Counted from the stretch's first letter, positions 50,725 to 61,575 are shown. The stretch: DNA of 64,000 nt from Pyrrhosoma nymphula (GCA_963573305.1 OY754333.1:15150599-15214598); one strand, 5' to 3'. Notes: a model not told the origin generated them from the letters alone. Numbers and translations: made by a program.

Positions 50725-51584
50725 ACCCGTGCGCGTGACTGCGTACAATATCATCATTCAACCACAATGATCGCTAGAAAATGAATATGAGGAGTGGTAA
50801 AACGTTTACGGACCCATGAGAAGGGAAAATGTTTTGCCGAGGAAATGGGATAAGAAAAGAAGAAATTTTTTGACTTTCACGTAAGTAATCAGTTGAGATC
50901 CTCAGTAGAAGTTTCAAATTAGAGTAAAAGGTTTTCAATATTACCAAATTTCATATTTGCGGTAACATTTCAACATTTCACACTGATGACTCACATGATA
51001 TCCACAAAATTTTCCATTGAGAAAATAGCTTAGCTATGATATTAAGATTTTAGTAGAAGCTCCTTAATGATCGGTAATTTCTATTAAGTCATCCGAACCT
51101 ATTTTTCACGGGTGAAGCTGTGGGGCATTAACCTGCAAAAGGATTTGGCTTTGGAATTCTGCGGGAATAGCAACGCATTTAATTCAGGTTAAGTTACAAA
51201 GAGGCAAAATAGAAAGAAATTAAGAAAATCTAGAAAGCCTTTCTTAGAAAGTCTTTCGTGAATTATGACTGTTATAATAAATTTAGCTAATAAGTTAGCA
51301 ATAAGATAAAAACTTGATCCTGCGTAGTTTATAGTGGATAAAATAAAGGTATTACAAACTAAATAGAGGCTTAATGCAAGGGAGATAAGTATTACAGTTT
51401 GGAAAGTTACCCTGCAATGGATTAAATTAAGGTATGAGCTGTCCGAAAACATTGCAACCAATCGGTAGAGCACTAAATGAATCTCGCATTCGCAGTATGA
51501 ATCATGAAAGTTCTGGAAATTTTGATCTAACAGCTCCTGTCACCATCCAATGTGATTGCATATTTACGGGGCCGTTCCGTGCTG
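50725..51584. other. Intergenic spacer
   Basis: AT-rich DNA with a hydrophobic chance frame at 51189-51473. No feature is recognised. Confidence 0.5.
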
Positions 51585-52265
51585 CCATTAAGTAATGCAC
51601 CTCGGCGACACCTTCCGCTCGGGTCTGACGGCGCCGCTACATTCCCCACGTCAATGCATCCCCCTTGGTCCAGCGTGACTGCAAGCGTCAAATAATTGCA
51701 CTAATCCTCGCGCAAGGGATCGTTAGTACCCACGGCAAGCGAACGCGTCGGGAGACCCGACCATTATGAATATTTCGGGAGCCGGGTGGATGACACTGTT
51801 GGTCGCCATGGGCCACCGGCGGCGGCGCCGACGCTAGCTATCCCTGACGCCGCCGCCCTCGCCGGGAGAAACATGAAGCCGTTAATTTCGCCGAACTCCC
51901 ACGTGGCGGCGCGTTCTCCGTCCTTCGCCCGGCTTCATCCCACGGGATGGGAGTGCAGTTGGAGACGAGCTTCGATCCCCAGTCACGACTCGCGTCCCCG
52001 CTCGCGTCCCTCCCGCCGAATTAATTCTGACGGATCGCCGTGCGAATTTGAATTACGCCGTCCCGACGTGTTATGACCTTCTGTCCTCCCTTTGTGTGCC
52101 CCGTTCTGCCGCCTGCGATGGCCTCTTTCTACTCCTCGCGATGCAGCCCTCCCTCTCGCTTGAATGGAGGGCAGTAAAGAGGCACCGAGCAACGTGGCAT
52201 AGAAACGCGCGTTTGTTATTACGACCGAGGGAGCATATTCGCTTGATTCTGAAGAGGCGAAGCTA
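51585..52265. promoter_or_regulatory. Prominent CpG-rich island
   Basis: This is the densest CG-dinucleotide stretch in the window, especially 51780-51960 with clustered GGCGGCGGCGCC and GACGCCGCCGCC. It is embedded in AT-rich DNA. Frames are open on both strands (51786-52076 plus, 51983-52288 minus), as expected from composition, and none shows a protein family. A CpG-rich island that has resisted decay next to dead transposons suggests a conserved promoter, enhancer or non-coding exon, but no core promoter motif decides this. Confidence 0.3.
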
Positions 52266-52374
52266 ATTCTCAAGGGCGTTAGCTGCAATTTGTAATCTAG
52301 GGAAATTTTCGTTCAAACTACCGTTTTCAAGTACAAAAATAAATCATCTCAAAGTCAGAAGTCTGTTTGTCCCT

Positions 52375-52412
52375 ACTGATGACCTGAATTGACCTCAATT
52401 ATGACTGAAATA
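52375..52412 (+). repeat. Hammerhead-like motif, plus strand, degenerate
   Basis: CTGATGACC, then about 20 bases later ATGACTGAAATATT. The CTGATGA core is intact, GAAAC is reduced to GAAAT, and there is no clear pairing stem. Confidence 0.25.
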
Positions 52413-52562
52413 TTTTAAACACTGTATTTTCCTTCCATTTAGGTCTATTTTTTATTTTTGTTGTTTCAAGTAGTTTTAATGAGGCTTTCTCTCCGCGTGA
52501 CAATAAGAAACAACATTTTTTAGACTGTAGTGAAATATTATATTGAGATACGGAAGAATTAA

Positions 52563-52623
52563 CACTAGAACCCCGGCACCTTAGGTCATGCCTACAACCC
52601 CGGAACCGGTCATTTTGACCGGT
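52563..52623. repeat. piggyBac left terminal and subterminal repeats
   Basis: The 14-base terminal inverted repeat CACTAGAACCCCGG (52563-52576) is separated by about 21 bp from a second block, CCCCGGAACCGGTCATTTTG and onward (52598-52622). That block contains a small palindrome, ACCGGTCA-TTT-TGACCGGT (52605-52623). Confidence 0.9.
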
Positions 52624-53084
52624 AATATTTTCTTCTCTGTTTTCGAAGATATTTTGTTTTTATTCTTCTTATATGTCTTGATTTAGATGAAAAATCACAG
52701 TTTCTTTCCAGCAATGGAATTAAGCTAATGTTTATAGATTTAAACTTGGTTGCCTACTATTAAAGTATTAATATTTGGAATTGTATTTATTATTTTAGGG
52801 ATGATGAGTACATAAGGAGCTAGGAAGTGTTTTCAAAAATGGTAGGTGATGGATGACTATTTTCGGTACAGTTAAGAAAACAGAAATTATTGTAAATTAT
52901 TCTCATTGATTTTTAATCCTCTTGTCAACAAAAATATTATGCATATAATTGTGGGTGGGCACTTTGCAAATTCAAGTTAAGCTAAAATGTATTCACTACA
53001 AGTAAAAAGGAAAGATTTTAAGTATTTAAATTCAGGAGTACAGCTACGAGTCCAATATTGTTTCAAATATTATAATATCTGTAT

Positions 53085-55025
53085 AGTACCTGCTTTAACG
53101 CACACCTTAAGGACAAGGATCTTTTTTTCTAACCTTTTGCATGATCGACACACCTGCTTTTGGCATGTGTTGCAAAAATCACCTTGCTAAATATAGCTAG
53201 TTTTGTTTTCTCTACAATATCCAATCTGGCATGTCCGACTTTTCTTTCCGGATATTTGCTGGCTATCACCAACAACGTTATGTGAGCTAAATGCCGTAGT
53301 GGCTGCCCTCAAGTCGTCTGCTAGCTGCAGGATTAAGTTTCTCCTACTTATTTTTTTCCCTGTGAATTCTCGTACCACTATCCACGAATTTATTGCCACT
53401 AAATCGAGGGTATTGAATATCGCGTGAATTGGCCATCTTCGTGTTCTAATGCGTATAGAACATTTTATCCACATTTGGTCTAATACATCAACAGCGTGTT
53501 TTATTGTGTTGTAAAATGTAATGGATTCTGGTAACTTCTTCTGGTTGTGTCCAATTAATATGTCTGGGTGCATGGTGCTTAGTATTAGCACATTATTCTT
53601 TACTTTCCCTTGGAAAACTGTGAGAGTTGCATCATTTGTAGTAAAATGCGTTGTTTCGTACAATGGTGCACGCATCTCTTTGACCACTATAGGTCCCTAT
53701 GGTATGTACTTCCCTCTTAACTCGGTTTATAGTTCCAACGAGAGAGGAATTACAACTCTTCAGTTTTCTAGCAAGATTTAGTGATGTAAAGAAATTATCG
53801 GCAGTTATGTTTCGTCCTTTGTATAGATATCGTTCACTCAACTTCATGACTACGTATTCTGGAAGTGATTCATCTTGTGGTCGGGTTTAATCATTACCGA
53901 CAAAAGGAAATCCTTGGCAGAGGTACTTGGATTTCTCATCTGCTAATAGCCAAAACTTTATGCAAAATTTATCCGGCTTTTTAGCCGTGTATTGCACGAA
54001 TGGGCAACGATACTTCGTTGAGTACAACTACTCGTTGGCAGTGAGGGAAGCTCCCGACACATAACACAAGTAGTAGTTTTCTATGAATTTATTCCACGTG
54101 TGCGATGCGAGCGCAAATATGTCATTTTGGAGGCGGTGTAATCGGGATGACTTTTCGTCCAATCGAATATGACGCATTGTCTCAGCAAACCGATCCCTGC
54201 TAATCCTTTTCCCAAACACGCCTGGACCCCACTTCTCGGACCACATCTCCGTGATCTCCGGTGACCTGGCACCGAAGGCTCCGCGTACTGGAGAATAAAG
54301 AATGCGTCCAACTCATCAAGTGAAACGCATCTGGCGTCAATACCGAGCTGCCTTCAATTCTCTGTTTGCGTACAGCGCTGAATATGACATACCATTGACT
54401 CATCCATGAAAACCCTCCAAGAGCTCATGACTTTTTTTTTCCTCTACGTGCCGTTTGGCATGCGGGGTTGGGCCCGGCTTCTCTTGGAGGAAGTTTTGCT
54501 TGGCTCGACGACCTGGATCATGTACTGCAACATCTGTCACGTTCCATTTCGTATTATCTTTGCCCAAGATGAGCGTATCAATAGCAGGACTCTCATGCAG
54601 TCGTCCACGTTGCACAGATATGAAACAAAGAAGCTGCGCATTGGATCCGGTGTTAGGTGAGATCTGCCGTCTAGTAGAAGCACGCTCGCTCTGTCCACTC
54701 TGACCAACCGCAACACGGCGGCTCCTCCCCGTCGACCCGCGTCCTCGCGTAAGAACCGTTGAAAGATATGCAATGCTATTCTAGTAAAAGTTTGCACTTT
54801 TTTATTTACAAAATAATGCAAAGTATATAGAAATAAAGAAAAAATACTACCTTGTGTGGTATTTGATGCACTTGCTCCATCAACTGCGTCGTCATCGAAA
54901 ATGGGGTAAGAATCATGAAATCTTTGTCTAAAACTTGCCAAGAAAATATTCCAAATGGAACTTTCGTCAGGCATGGAAATAAAGTACACACTCGGCAACG
55001 TAGGACGACCACTATGTTCTGGCAT
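53085..55025 (-). pseudogene. piggyBac transposase pseudogene
   Basis: A DDD-type transposase that would excise and insert at TTAA. From the ATG at 55023-55025 it has an acidic N-terminus (FDDDAVDG). A possible short GT-AG intron lies at about 54776-54850, followed by a basic region. The family landmark DELDAFF is near 54320, and WGPGVFGK and SRDRFAETMRHIRLDEKS are near 54120-54240. FVGND (first catalytic Asp) is near 53895, ADNFFTS (second Asp) near 53790 and DVLDQM (third Asp) near 53480. The C-terminal Cys-rich zinc-binding tail (CNTCQKQVCRSCKR) sits near 53130-53170. In-frame stops occur at about 54400, at 54028-54030 (where relatives usually have Gln), at 53887-53889 directly after the first catalytic Asp, and at 53187-53189 before the zinc tail. 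Frameshifts lie near 54350, 54285 and 53660. Confidence 0.9.
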
Positions 55026-55231
55026 TATATCATTCTAAATGTTAGTTCTGGGGTTCCTAATTGTTGAAATTATTCCAGTTTATTATTTAATTGCCTAATG
55101 TTACATCAGTTGAAGACCAAAGTATACAAAAATTAAATGCCTATTCACAGGACTGAAGTACATTAATGATTGGAAGTTAAAGTACAACAACTCACAGATT
55201 TTGCAGATGGCATATTTTAGTAGGATTAGGT

Positions 55232-55441
55232 ACCGATCAAAATGACCGGTTCCGGGGTTGAAGGTGGTAAGGTGAATTCCTCATAAATGATGAGGGGTTT
55301 ATGGTTCATACATAGGGCTCTAAGACATCCCACAAAAAAAATAAAATCACAAAATTTCAGCTCGCTACATTTTATACAATGGCAAGTGCAGCGACATAAT
55401 TTTCAAAACCGGTCAAAATGACCGGTTCCGGGGTTCTAGTG
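55232..55441. repeat. piggyBac right subterminal and terminal repeats
   Basis: The right end carries the block twice: internally at 55232-55255 (ACCGATCAAAATGACCGGT, one change) and at the terminus 55408-55441 (ACCGGTCAAAATGACCGGT running into CCGGGGTTCTAGTG). The internal copy continues GTTGAAGGTGGTAAGGTG, an imperfect inverse of the left-end spacer (CACCTTAGGTCATGCC...), so the left end is mirrored by the internal right block. Confidence 0.85.
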
Positions 55442-55604
55442 TTAAAGTACCTTAGGTAACTCCACTTGTACTATTTATTGCTATGACCCGGGTTTCGAAA
55501 CTTTGTGTGAACTTCATCATCATGACCTAAGGTATTTTAATTCTTCCGTAATGGATAATCTCCACAAAGCAAGCTTACAATCGTTTTCTTTGTTATATTG
55601 AGAT

Positions 55605-56053
55605 GCTTATATCCACTGTTGATAGTAATTGAATGTAATTCAAATCGTTAAATTGCTTTGCAAAAGCCTATCTACCCAATAAGGCTAGATCATAGATAGC
55701 TGGCCTCGGAACGAAGCTGAAAATACTTAGTATGTACCTGAGAATCACTACATCGGTTATCATGCTTTATATGCTGACGTTTAAATCATAACTTTTGCCA
55801 CAAATAACGGGGCTAAAAATTGCAAAGCAGTTCAAGGTTAGTCATAAATGAATAAGCCTACCTACCGATACTGCTCCCGGTCTACCAGATGGTAAAAAAA
55901 TAGTCATTTTACTGCTTCGAAATTTGCATTCTTCCGTCCACTGTCTACTTAAATCGTGTACCAAATTATCGTTGTTATCTTCTGCCCAATTCTGTGGAGA
56001 TTATTTTCTTAATATGGACATGAAAATATAAGGTTACAATAACTGTTTTGCAG
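55605..56053. other. Intergenic spacer (possible intron)
   Basis: AT-rich, no recognised repeat. It immediately precedes the candidate terminal exon at 56054 and ends in a good acceptor (TGTTTTGCAG), so it could be intronic. Confidence 0.3.
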
Positions 56054-56180
56054 GTACGATGATATCATTGATAAGCTCTCTACCATTCATGATTCATTAT
56101 CTGACCCAATTTATCGTCGGCTCTGCAATACGGCGTTCGATCTTGCTTCATTTTTCGTAGATTATCCAACTTTGGAATAA
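56054..56180 (+). CDS. Candidate terminal coding exon, unidentified
   Basis: After the acceptor-like CTGTTTTGCAG ending at 56053, a 41-codon frame runs to TAA at 56178-56180. It encodes YDDIIDKLSTIHDSL, then SDPIYRRLCNTAFDLA and SFFVDYPTLE. Composition is amphipathic and protein-like, and the frame is closed just upstream of the acceptor (TAA at 56040), as expected at an exon boundary. The stop codon lies within GGAATAAATG, so a polyadenylation hexamer AATAAA overlaps it. No family is recognised and no upstream exon was found in the window. A fragment of a decayed mobile-element protein is an alternative. Confidence 0.3.
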
Positions 56181-58126
56181 ATGTATTTTCATAAGAATTT
56201 TTATCGTGCGAGGTTAGCTTTACCTTCCCATTATGTGGAACGGCTTTCGCACTTTTGTGCTGGGTACATTATCATACGCCTACTTATGAAAAGAATGAAA
56301 ACGTAACCATCGCTATCCGACCTCAGGAGTACTCTCTCAAACTTTTTTTGAGAAGTCGGCCCCTCGTGTCTCCTTTTATTTACACGACAATGGAAAGTTC
56401 GAGCATTGTACTTTTGAGCCGATAAAAATCGAGAGGTTGGTAGAATAAAGTGTTCGCTTGGGGGGTGGGGGGTGAGGGTGCGGAGCTATCATATCTCAGG
56501 AAAGTTAGTTTCAACCCTTTTTCGGTATGTTTTTTGTTTCGGTCCCAATTTCGTGCGGTCACATTATAAAAAACAGTCAAAGTTTAATGGGCTCTCAAAA
56601 ATTTTACCCCCCTTGTCATAAAGTGAACCGGATGACGAAATGAAACTTGGTAGCTGGGGAACAAAGAGCGCTCCGGGGGCAGTCAATTAATGATATGGCG
56701 GAGCTGCAGGAGTGGGTGGAGAGTTTAAGTGCGAGAGGGACGTTGTAGGGAGGCATATAATGCTCAAACTAGTCGCGGCCGAACTCCTCCAGGCCCGACT
56801 CACCCCCTTCTCCGGATGCGTCGTCGCCCGGAGCGGAGTCGGGAAGTGAGTGCCCACTGCCCAAACCAACCCTCCCCAAAATATAATCCCACCTGTACGA
56901 AAGGTATGACCGCACACATCCCCTTACCCCTCTGAAAAGCAGTCACATTCCTCCTCCGCAGTTCGTCCAACTAGCCTGCAGTTTCCCGGACGCGGCCGAA
57001 TGGAGTTAAGGGCTATTCGAAGCTGGTCTGCCTGGCCTGGCTGGAGCGCATGGGGATAGGTCTTTTATAAACTCCCGTGCCATTAATTCCCATCCCATAG
57101 TTCCGGAACAGTCAGCGAGACGTGCAGACGCTCTGGTGCCCGACTCAAGCTTTTCGGGACCTCTTGTATCATCGGACAAGGGGAACGAAGTGAAAGGTTG
57201 TGCAGGATGTGAGGACCGAAACATTTCCTTCTCTAGTGCAAAAGGAGTCGTAATAGTATTCATTAGAAGCTGCAACGACGCCGCCATTGTAGCGACTGCA
57301 AATAGAAACTGCGCGAGTTGGATGCGTGGCTTCGGAGCGTCGTCAGTCCTTTCGAAGAACTTATGTATTTAACTGTGAACGCGGAAAGCACCTGAACATA
57401 CTTTGGCTGTGTCAGTGCAAGAGGTCTCCTCTATTGATGTCGTAGGAAGTAGGCATATATACATAAACAGATGCCAGTTAGTCCTTTACGATTTTACTTT
57501 GAGCGTAATAGCTGACAATCGGATGGAAACGACATGAGACTCCATTTTACTTAAGCAACGCTGCATTAAACACGTGGCGCTAAATAATTTGCGGAATCAA
57601 TCAGATGAATAGCGTGGGCATTTTTTAAAATTTGAATAAATATCCAGTGTAAAGGGTTCTCCTAGTGGGTAAAGGTGAACATTCACTTCGTTTTGGCTGA
57701 GGAGCCTGCAATAATACTCCTAGATACACTTCTAGTCACTCCTAATATGTAGAAATACCAACAAAACTCAATTTAACATTAGTATGGCCTTCTAATGACA
57801 TTCAATAACTTTTTCAAACAGAACTCGTGGCTATAGTTAAGTGGCATGCTTTCGTTTTGTCCTTTGGCGTATTAGGTCATCGGTATTTTATGCATTTTTT
57901 ATTTAATTTCTTACTCTAATTATACGTAATTAAGAAGATACGTTTAAGTAATTAGGAACAAAGAGATTTTGAAATTTGACTAACTTAGATTTTTAGCTTT
58001 TAAGACATGCAATGCCTATGCTAATGACGTTGTAAAAATTGTAATCTCCACCAATCAGTCAAACTTAATAATCCACCAATAGACACAAAATCTGTTCGGA
58101 TTGGATGGTATATATTTTCTCCGTAA
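56181..58126. other. Intergenic spacer with GC-rich islands
   Basis: GC- and CpG-richer stretches at about 56440-56480, 56650-57060 and 57110-57370 open short frames on both strands without signatures. The rest is AT-rich. No gene is recognised. Confidence 0.45.
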
Positions 58127-58354
58127 CTTAAGGAATTTAAACTCAGTAGGGACGGATGCCGGGGGTCCAAAAGATGGATTAAATCAGAAACTACAGTAAA
58201 ATGGAAGAAAATTGATGTCGATAAGAGTTATTCACATGTCGTAAGTGTGGAAAAGAGCACTGCACCGAAAGCTGCACTGAAAGCAAAATATAAGGTTAGG
58301 TCCCACGAGGAAGAACAATGGAGAAGTATGTTTGACAGAGTAAACGGGTCATGA
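58127..58354 (+). pseudogene. Protein-like open fragment, possibly LINE-derived
   Basis: A frame without a start codon runs to TGA at 58352-58354. It encodes a Lys-rich, protein-like stretch including KRWIKSETTVKWKKIDVDKS, then HEEEQWRSMFDRVNG. Plausible acceptors (ACTCAG, CTACAG) lie inside its start. About 60 bp downstream is CAGACTGGAGGGCTGCAGTC then AGCTAGTCTAAGGATTGAGTG, reminiscent of non-LTR 3' tails in insects. It could equally be a host exon. No family assignment is secure. Confidence 0.3.
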
Positions 58355-61119
58355 TATATGTCTGTATCGGGGTACACGGGAATTAATAAAACAGGGCAGA
58401 CTGGAGGGCTGCAGTCAGCTAGTCTAAGGATTGAGTGATGATATGAGGCGAGAGCGTAGGATGAAGGAATTTTTGTCTCTGATGAAATGCAATTCTGTCA
58501 CCTCCGTATACTTTTGACCTTCTTGCTAAGACCAATTCTGATCGCCGGGTGAAGGCTTTTACAAGGGTCCGTTGCATTGTCGTCATCGGCGTCCCCACTT
58601 CATCGGAACGGTCAACGTTGCGTGCATACACGAGCACCTCTCTTCGACTCCTCGCGGACCAACGGGCACGGGGAACGGAACGAAAATGTGGACGATCGAG
58701 CGAAGAGGAGGACACGAAACTTTCCCCCTGCTTCCTCCCTCTCCTGCCGAGCCCCTCTCTCCCGGGAACGATTCACGAAACAGAGGAACGATTAGGAGTG
58801 CGTTCGGTGGAGGGTAGAGTTTGATGGTGTTCCTGGAATAGTGAGGGAGAGATGGGGAGAGGGAGACAGAATAGGGATTTGTTCCGTCCAGGATATCACA
58901 CGTCCGCGACAAACACGCGGGTGCAAATTTCAAGGGGTTGGGAGTCTTGGTTCACGCGCATGCGCACCCATGGGATGATGGGATAGAATGAGGGCGAATG
59001 TGTTTACTGCCAAGCGGTCCGCTCACTTTAATGACACTGTCCCCGCGTCCTTTCTGGGAATGTCGAAACTGCAGCGAAACGCAGTCGCTACGAAGTGCTG
59101 TTTTGCGCGGTAGGTCGATCTGGTGACCACATACAGGCGAAATTCTCAGCACCTTTGCTCTGATGTTATCACTTTTATATGCAAGGCACCAGTTCTTTTC
59201 AGAAGTTTATCCTAACGTAAATTACCATTTTCATTTAATACCAGCTCGTCGAAAATTTGAGCCGTGTGGCTATTGCTTACGAACGTTATTGTCAAATTAT
59301 TAAGAACGAAAATCTAGGCGTAAAATTGTACAGCTGAGGAACAAAATATGGTCCAACTATGTCGGTATCCTCATTCAGTTTTTAAATAAAAGCATTTGTT
59401 TGAAGCTTGTGTTTGGCATGAATGGACATTTTCAGATGAGGAAAGTGCATCTCACAATGTAGACCGTTGTGGTTTGCTAATAAGTGATAAGAATGATTGA
59501 GAATGGCCTCCCAAGTTTGAAATAATGCGGCAAGGTGAAGATTATTAAAACTTGGTTTTAATGTTAAGATAAATGTTGCTGTACAATTTTATGAGTCGTC
59601 GTTTTATCGTCTTTATGAGTTATACTCGCCGTGAAGAAAGTTTTCGAAATATATTCTCATGTGGTTGAAAAAATCATTGGCTGACTACTGCGGTACCTAG
59701 TATTCCGGGCAAAAAATCTGTTGATTCACGATGTCTTAGAGTAAATTGTTATTCTTGATTTATTTATTGTTCAGTCATATATGGCATATTTCCTTTTCCT
59801 GCGTCCTGGTAATTTCATTTGAAATATTGAGTACGTTTTGAGTTCATCAAGAATAATCTATCCTTTCAACTATTTAATTTTCTCTAGAAGATGTTACCTT
59901 AAGTCTAGAAGCATTGGTGTCTAGTACATCTCCTGCATATGCATTAGATCTGCAAAAAAATCCGATAAACCAGTGGCCATGGATCTAAAGTGCAGGAAAT
60001 CTAGTATAGAAAGAAGGATATAGGTAAAATAATGAAAGAAATAATGAGTGTGATCAAGAAGGGGACGTTACAAAGGCTAAGGAGAAAAAATATTTTTAGT
60101 ACAAACTACATTCTGTTCGTTACCTAATTATTTATTACGTGTTTTTCCGATACCAAACATTTAAGAACATGTTTTCTCCGAAGGCATCCCAAATTCAAGC
60201 CCATAGCTGCATTCGAATGCAAGGGATCTGATGCCTGAGCATGCACGGTGAATCCACGTTGCACTCAACAGCATTTAGGATCGTTAAGGGTCAGATGACG
60301 GGACTATGGTGCGGTCACATACGCGAGCAAGGGTTGAAAGGAGGGGTCAATGTTCGTGTTGAGACGATGAATTTTGACCGCTAGTGAGCGGCAGAGTGAC
60401 ACAGGCTCAGTACAAAGCTAGGTTTTGACAATTTGGCGTACATAAACTTTGGCAAAGCACAATTTCTTACCCAATAAGTATTAAAAAAAGCTTTGCAAAT
60501 TGATGAACTTATAACGATAGTAATAATCCTTTCGTATGACGATTTACTTTGATAAAGCTCATTTATTATTGTGAATATATTTATTGTTTATAACAAGAGG
60601 GATATACGCCGGGTGGAAACGAAAAAACTGCACTTGCATTATAAAGTTTGTTTACATGTAGCTAATTATAAGTTGATCATGCTCTATAAGAAATGAAAAC
60701 GTTGCAAAAAAAAATCAGATATTAAAACAAAAATGTCATCAGAAAAACATCCAAGCATTGACGAGCTCCGCAAAAAAAATTAAAGATAAATAAAAAGAAT
60801 AATTATAAAAAAATACGATATAATTTTGCAACAAATATTTTTACGCCTGTTCATAATTGAAAGTACACTTTTGCGAAAGGGCTGAAAATGTTCCTCAGAT
60901 TAACCGTACTACTCTTTGGTTCCCCTGTTAAAAAAATGGAAACATAGTAGAGTGTGCCTATTGTGGACTACATCTAATTTTGTGGAGATGATCGTATTTA
61001 TCAATATAACTTGACCTTTCCATTCTTTCACTTACATATTTCCAGAATTTATCGCCGAAGATGTTATTAAATATGGCGTTCACTCTATTGAGTTTCTTTC
61101 AATTTTTCAGCAAATATAC
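58355..61119. other. Intergenic spacer with a GC-rich island
   Basis: About 58540-59160 is CpG-richer and opens several overlapping frames in at least three readings, none with a signature. The remainder is AT-rich with A-runs at 60707-60840. No gene or RNA is recognised. Confidence 0.45.
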
Positions 61120-61335
61120 CTAATAGGGTGCTCTACCAGTCAGGGTAGGCTATCACGAAAGCGAGTAAAAGGCCTCTAGACTTTACAGGAAGAGGCGTCT
61201 AACTGCTTGCATCTCTGCTGCTATTGTTATCATCTCAGCATTCGTCCTACCTCTATTCATCCCGTCCTGTAACCTATTCCCCTTCTTTTTCTTTCCTTCT
61301 TACCTGACATCCTCTCCTCTGTCACGGTGTGCATG
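61120..61335 (-). pseudogene. Non-LTR retrotransposon reverse transcriptase, 3' end fragment 2
   Basis: On the minus strand the frames spell TVTEERMSGKKERKRRGIG and then, after a shift, DGMNRGRTNAEMITIAAEM. LFL, a stop, and a segment ending PTLTGRAPY follow. This is the same LINE C-terminal pattern as at 43831-44070 and extends further towards the 3' end. It finishes near CCTAATAGGG at 61119-61129. Stops and at least one frameshift show it is inactive. The two fragments share recognisable DNA blocks such as CGTCCTACC and AACCTATTC. Confidence 0.6.
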
Positions 61336-61493
61336 TGAAAATCACTGAAATTCAATGTTAGGGATAAGCATAAATCTATGCTCCAATCTATTTCGTGTCC
61401 AAAAAATATTGCAAACTCAGGGAAATTTAAGGTTGATTTCAAGAGGTATGAATTATGAATTAAGAATTTCAAGAACTGCACAGAGTGAGGCTA
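61336..61493. other. Short spacer between LINE tail and SINE head
   Basis: AT-rich; nothing recognised. Confidence 0.4.
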
Positions 61494-61575
61494 TGGTTGA
61501 CGTGGCGGCCAGAGTGAACCGGTATCCCAACCCGAAGGCACGGGTTTGAATCCCCGAAGTGGCTGAGGTTTTCCT
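61494..61575 (+). repeat. tRNA-derived SINE head
   Basis: GTTGACGTGGCGGCCAGAGTG resembles an A-box region, and CACGGGTTTGAATCCCCG is a clear B-box at 61539-61556, about 40 bases later. It is followed by AAGTGGCTGAGGTTTTCC. The acceptor ends do not pair, so this is a SINE head. It is a different family from the 4.7 and 50.6 kb elements. Confidence 0.5.

Larger units (their letters stand above)
52559..55445 (-). mobile_element. piggyBac-superfamily transposon (decayed)
   Basis: The element 52563-55441 (2,879 bp) is flanked by TTAA at 52559-52562 and 55442-55445, the obligate piggyBac target. Both ends begin CACTAGAACCCCGG, followed by subterminal copies of CCCCGGAACCGGTCATTTTG. The transposase is encoded on the minus strand and is interrupted by stops and frameshifts, so the copy is not autonomous. 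The termini are well preserved, so mobilisation in trans cannot be excluded. Confidence 0.95.
52538..55604 (-). mobile_element. Older 160-bp retroposon-like element split by piggyBac
   Basis: The direct repeat TTATATTGAGAT at 52538-52549 and 55593-55604 brackets the region and looks like a 12-bp target duplication. Removing the piggyBac copy and one TTAA leaves 52550-52562 joined to 55446-55592, about 160 bp. Its left end and positions 55525-55550 form 26-base inverted arms (TACGGAAGAATTAAAGTACC and onward) with one mismatch. Between the arms, on the minus strand at 55484-55524, is the hammerhead-like motif ATGATGATGAAG...TTTCGAAACCC followed by AATAAATAG. It resembles the snap-back elements near 30.6 and 63.8 kb. 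Confidence 0.6.

Noticed and set aside
54776..54850. Intron within the piggyBac transposase
   Set aside because: GT-AG ends and AT-rich content fit a short intron, but the frame is broken around it and nothing confirms splicing; mentioned only as a possibility.
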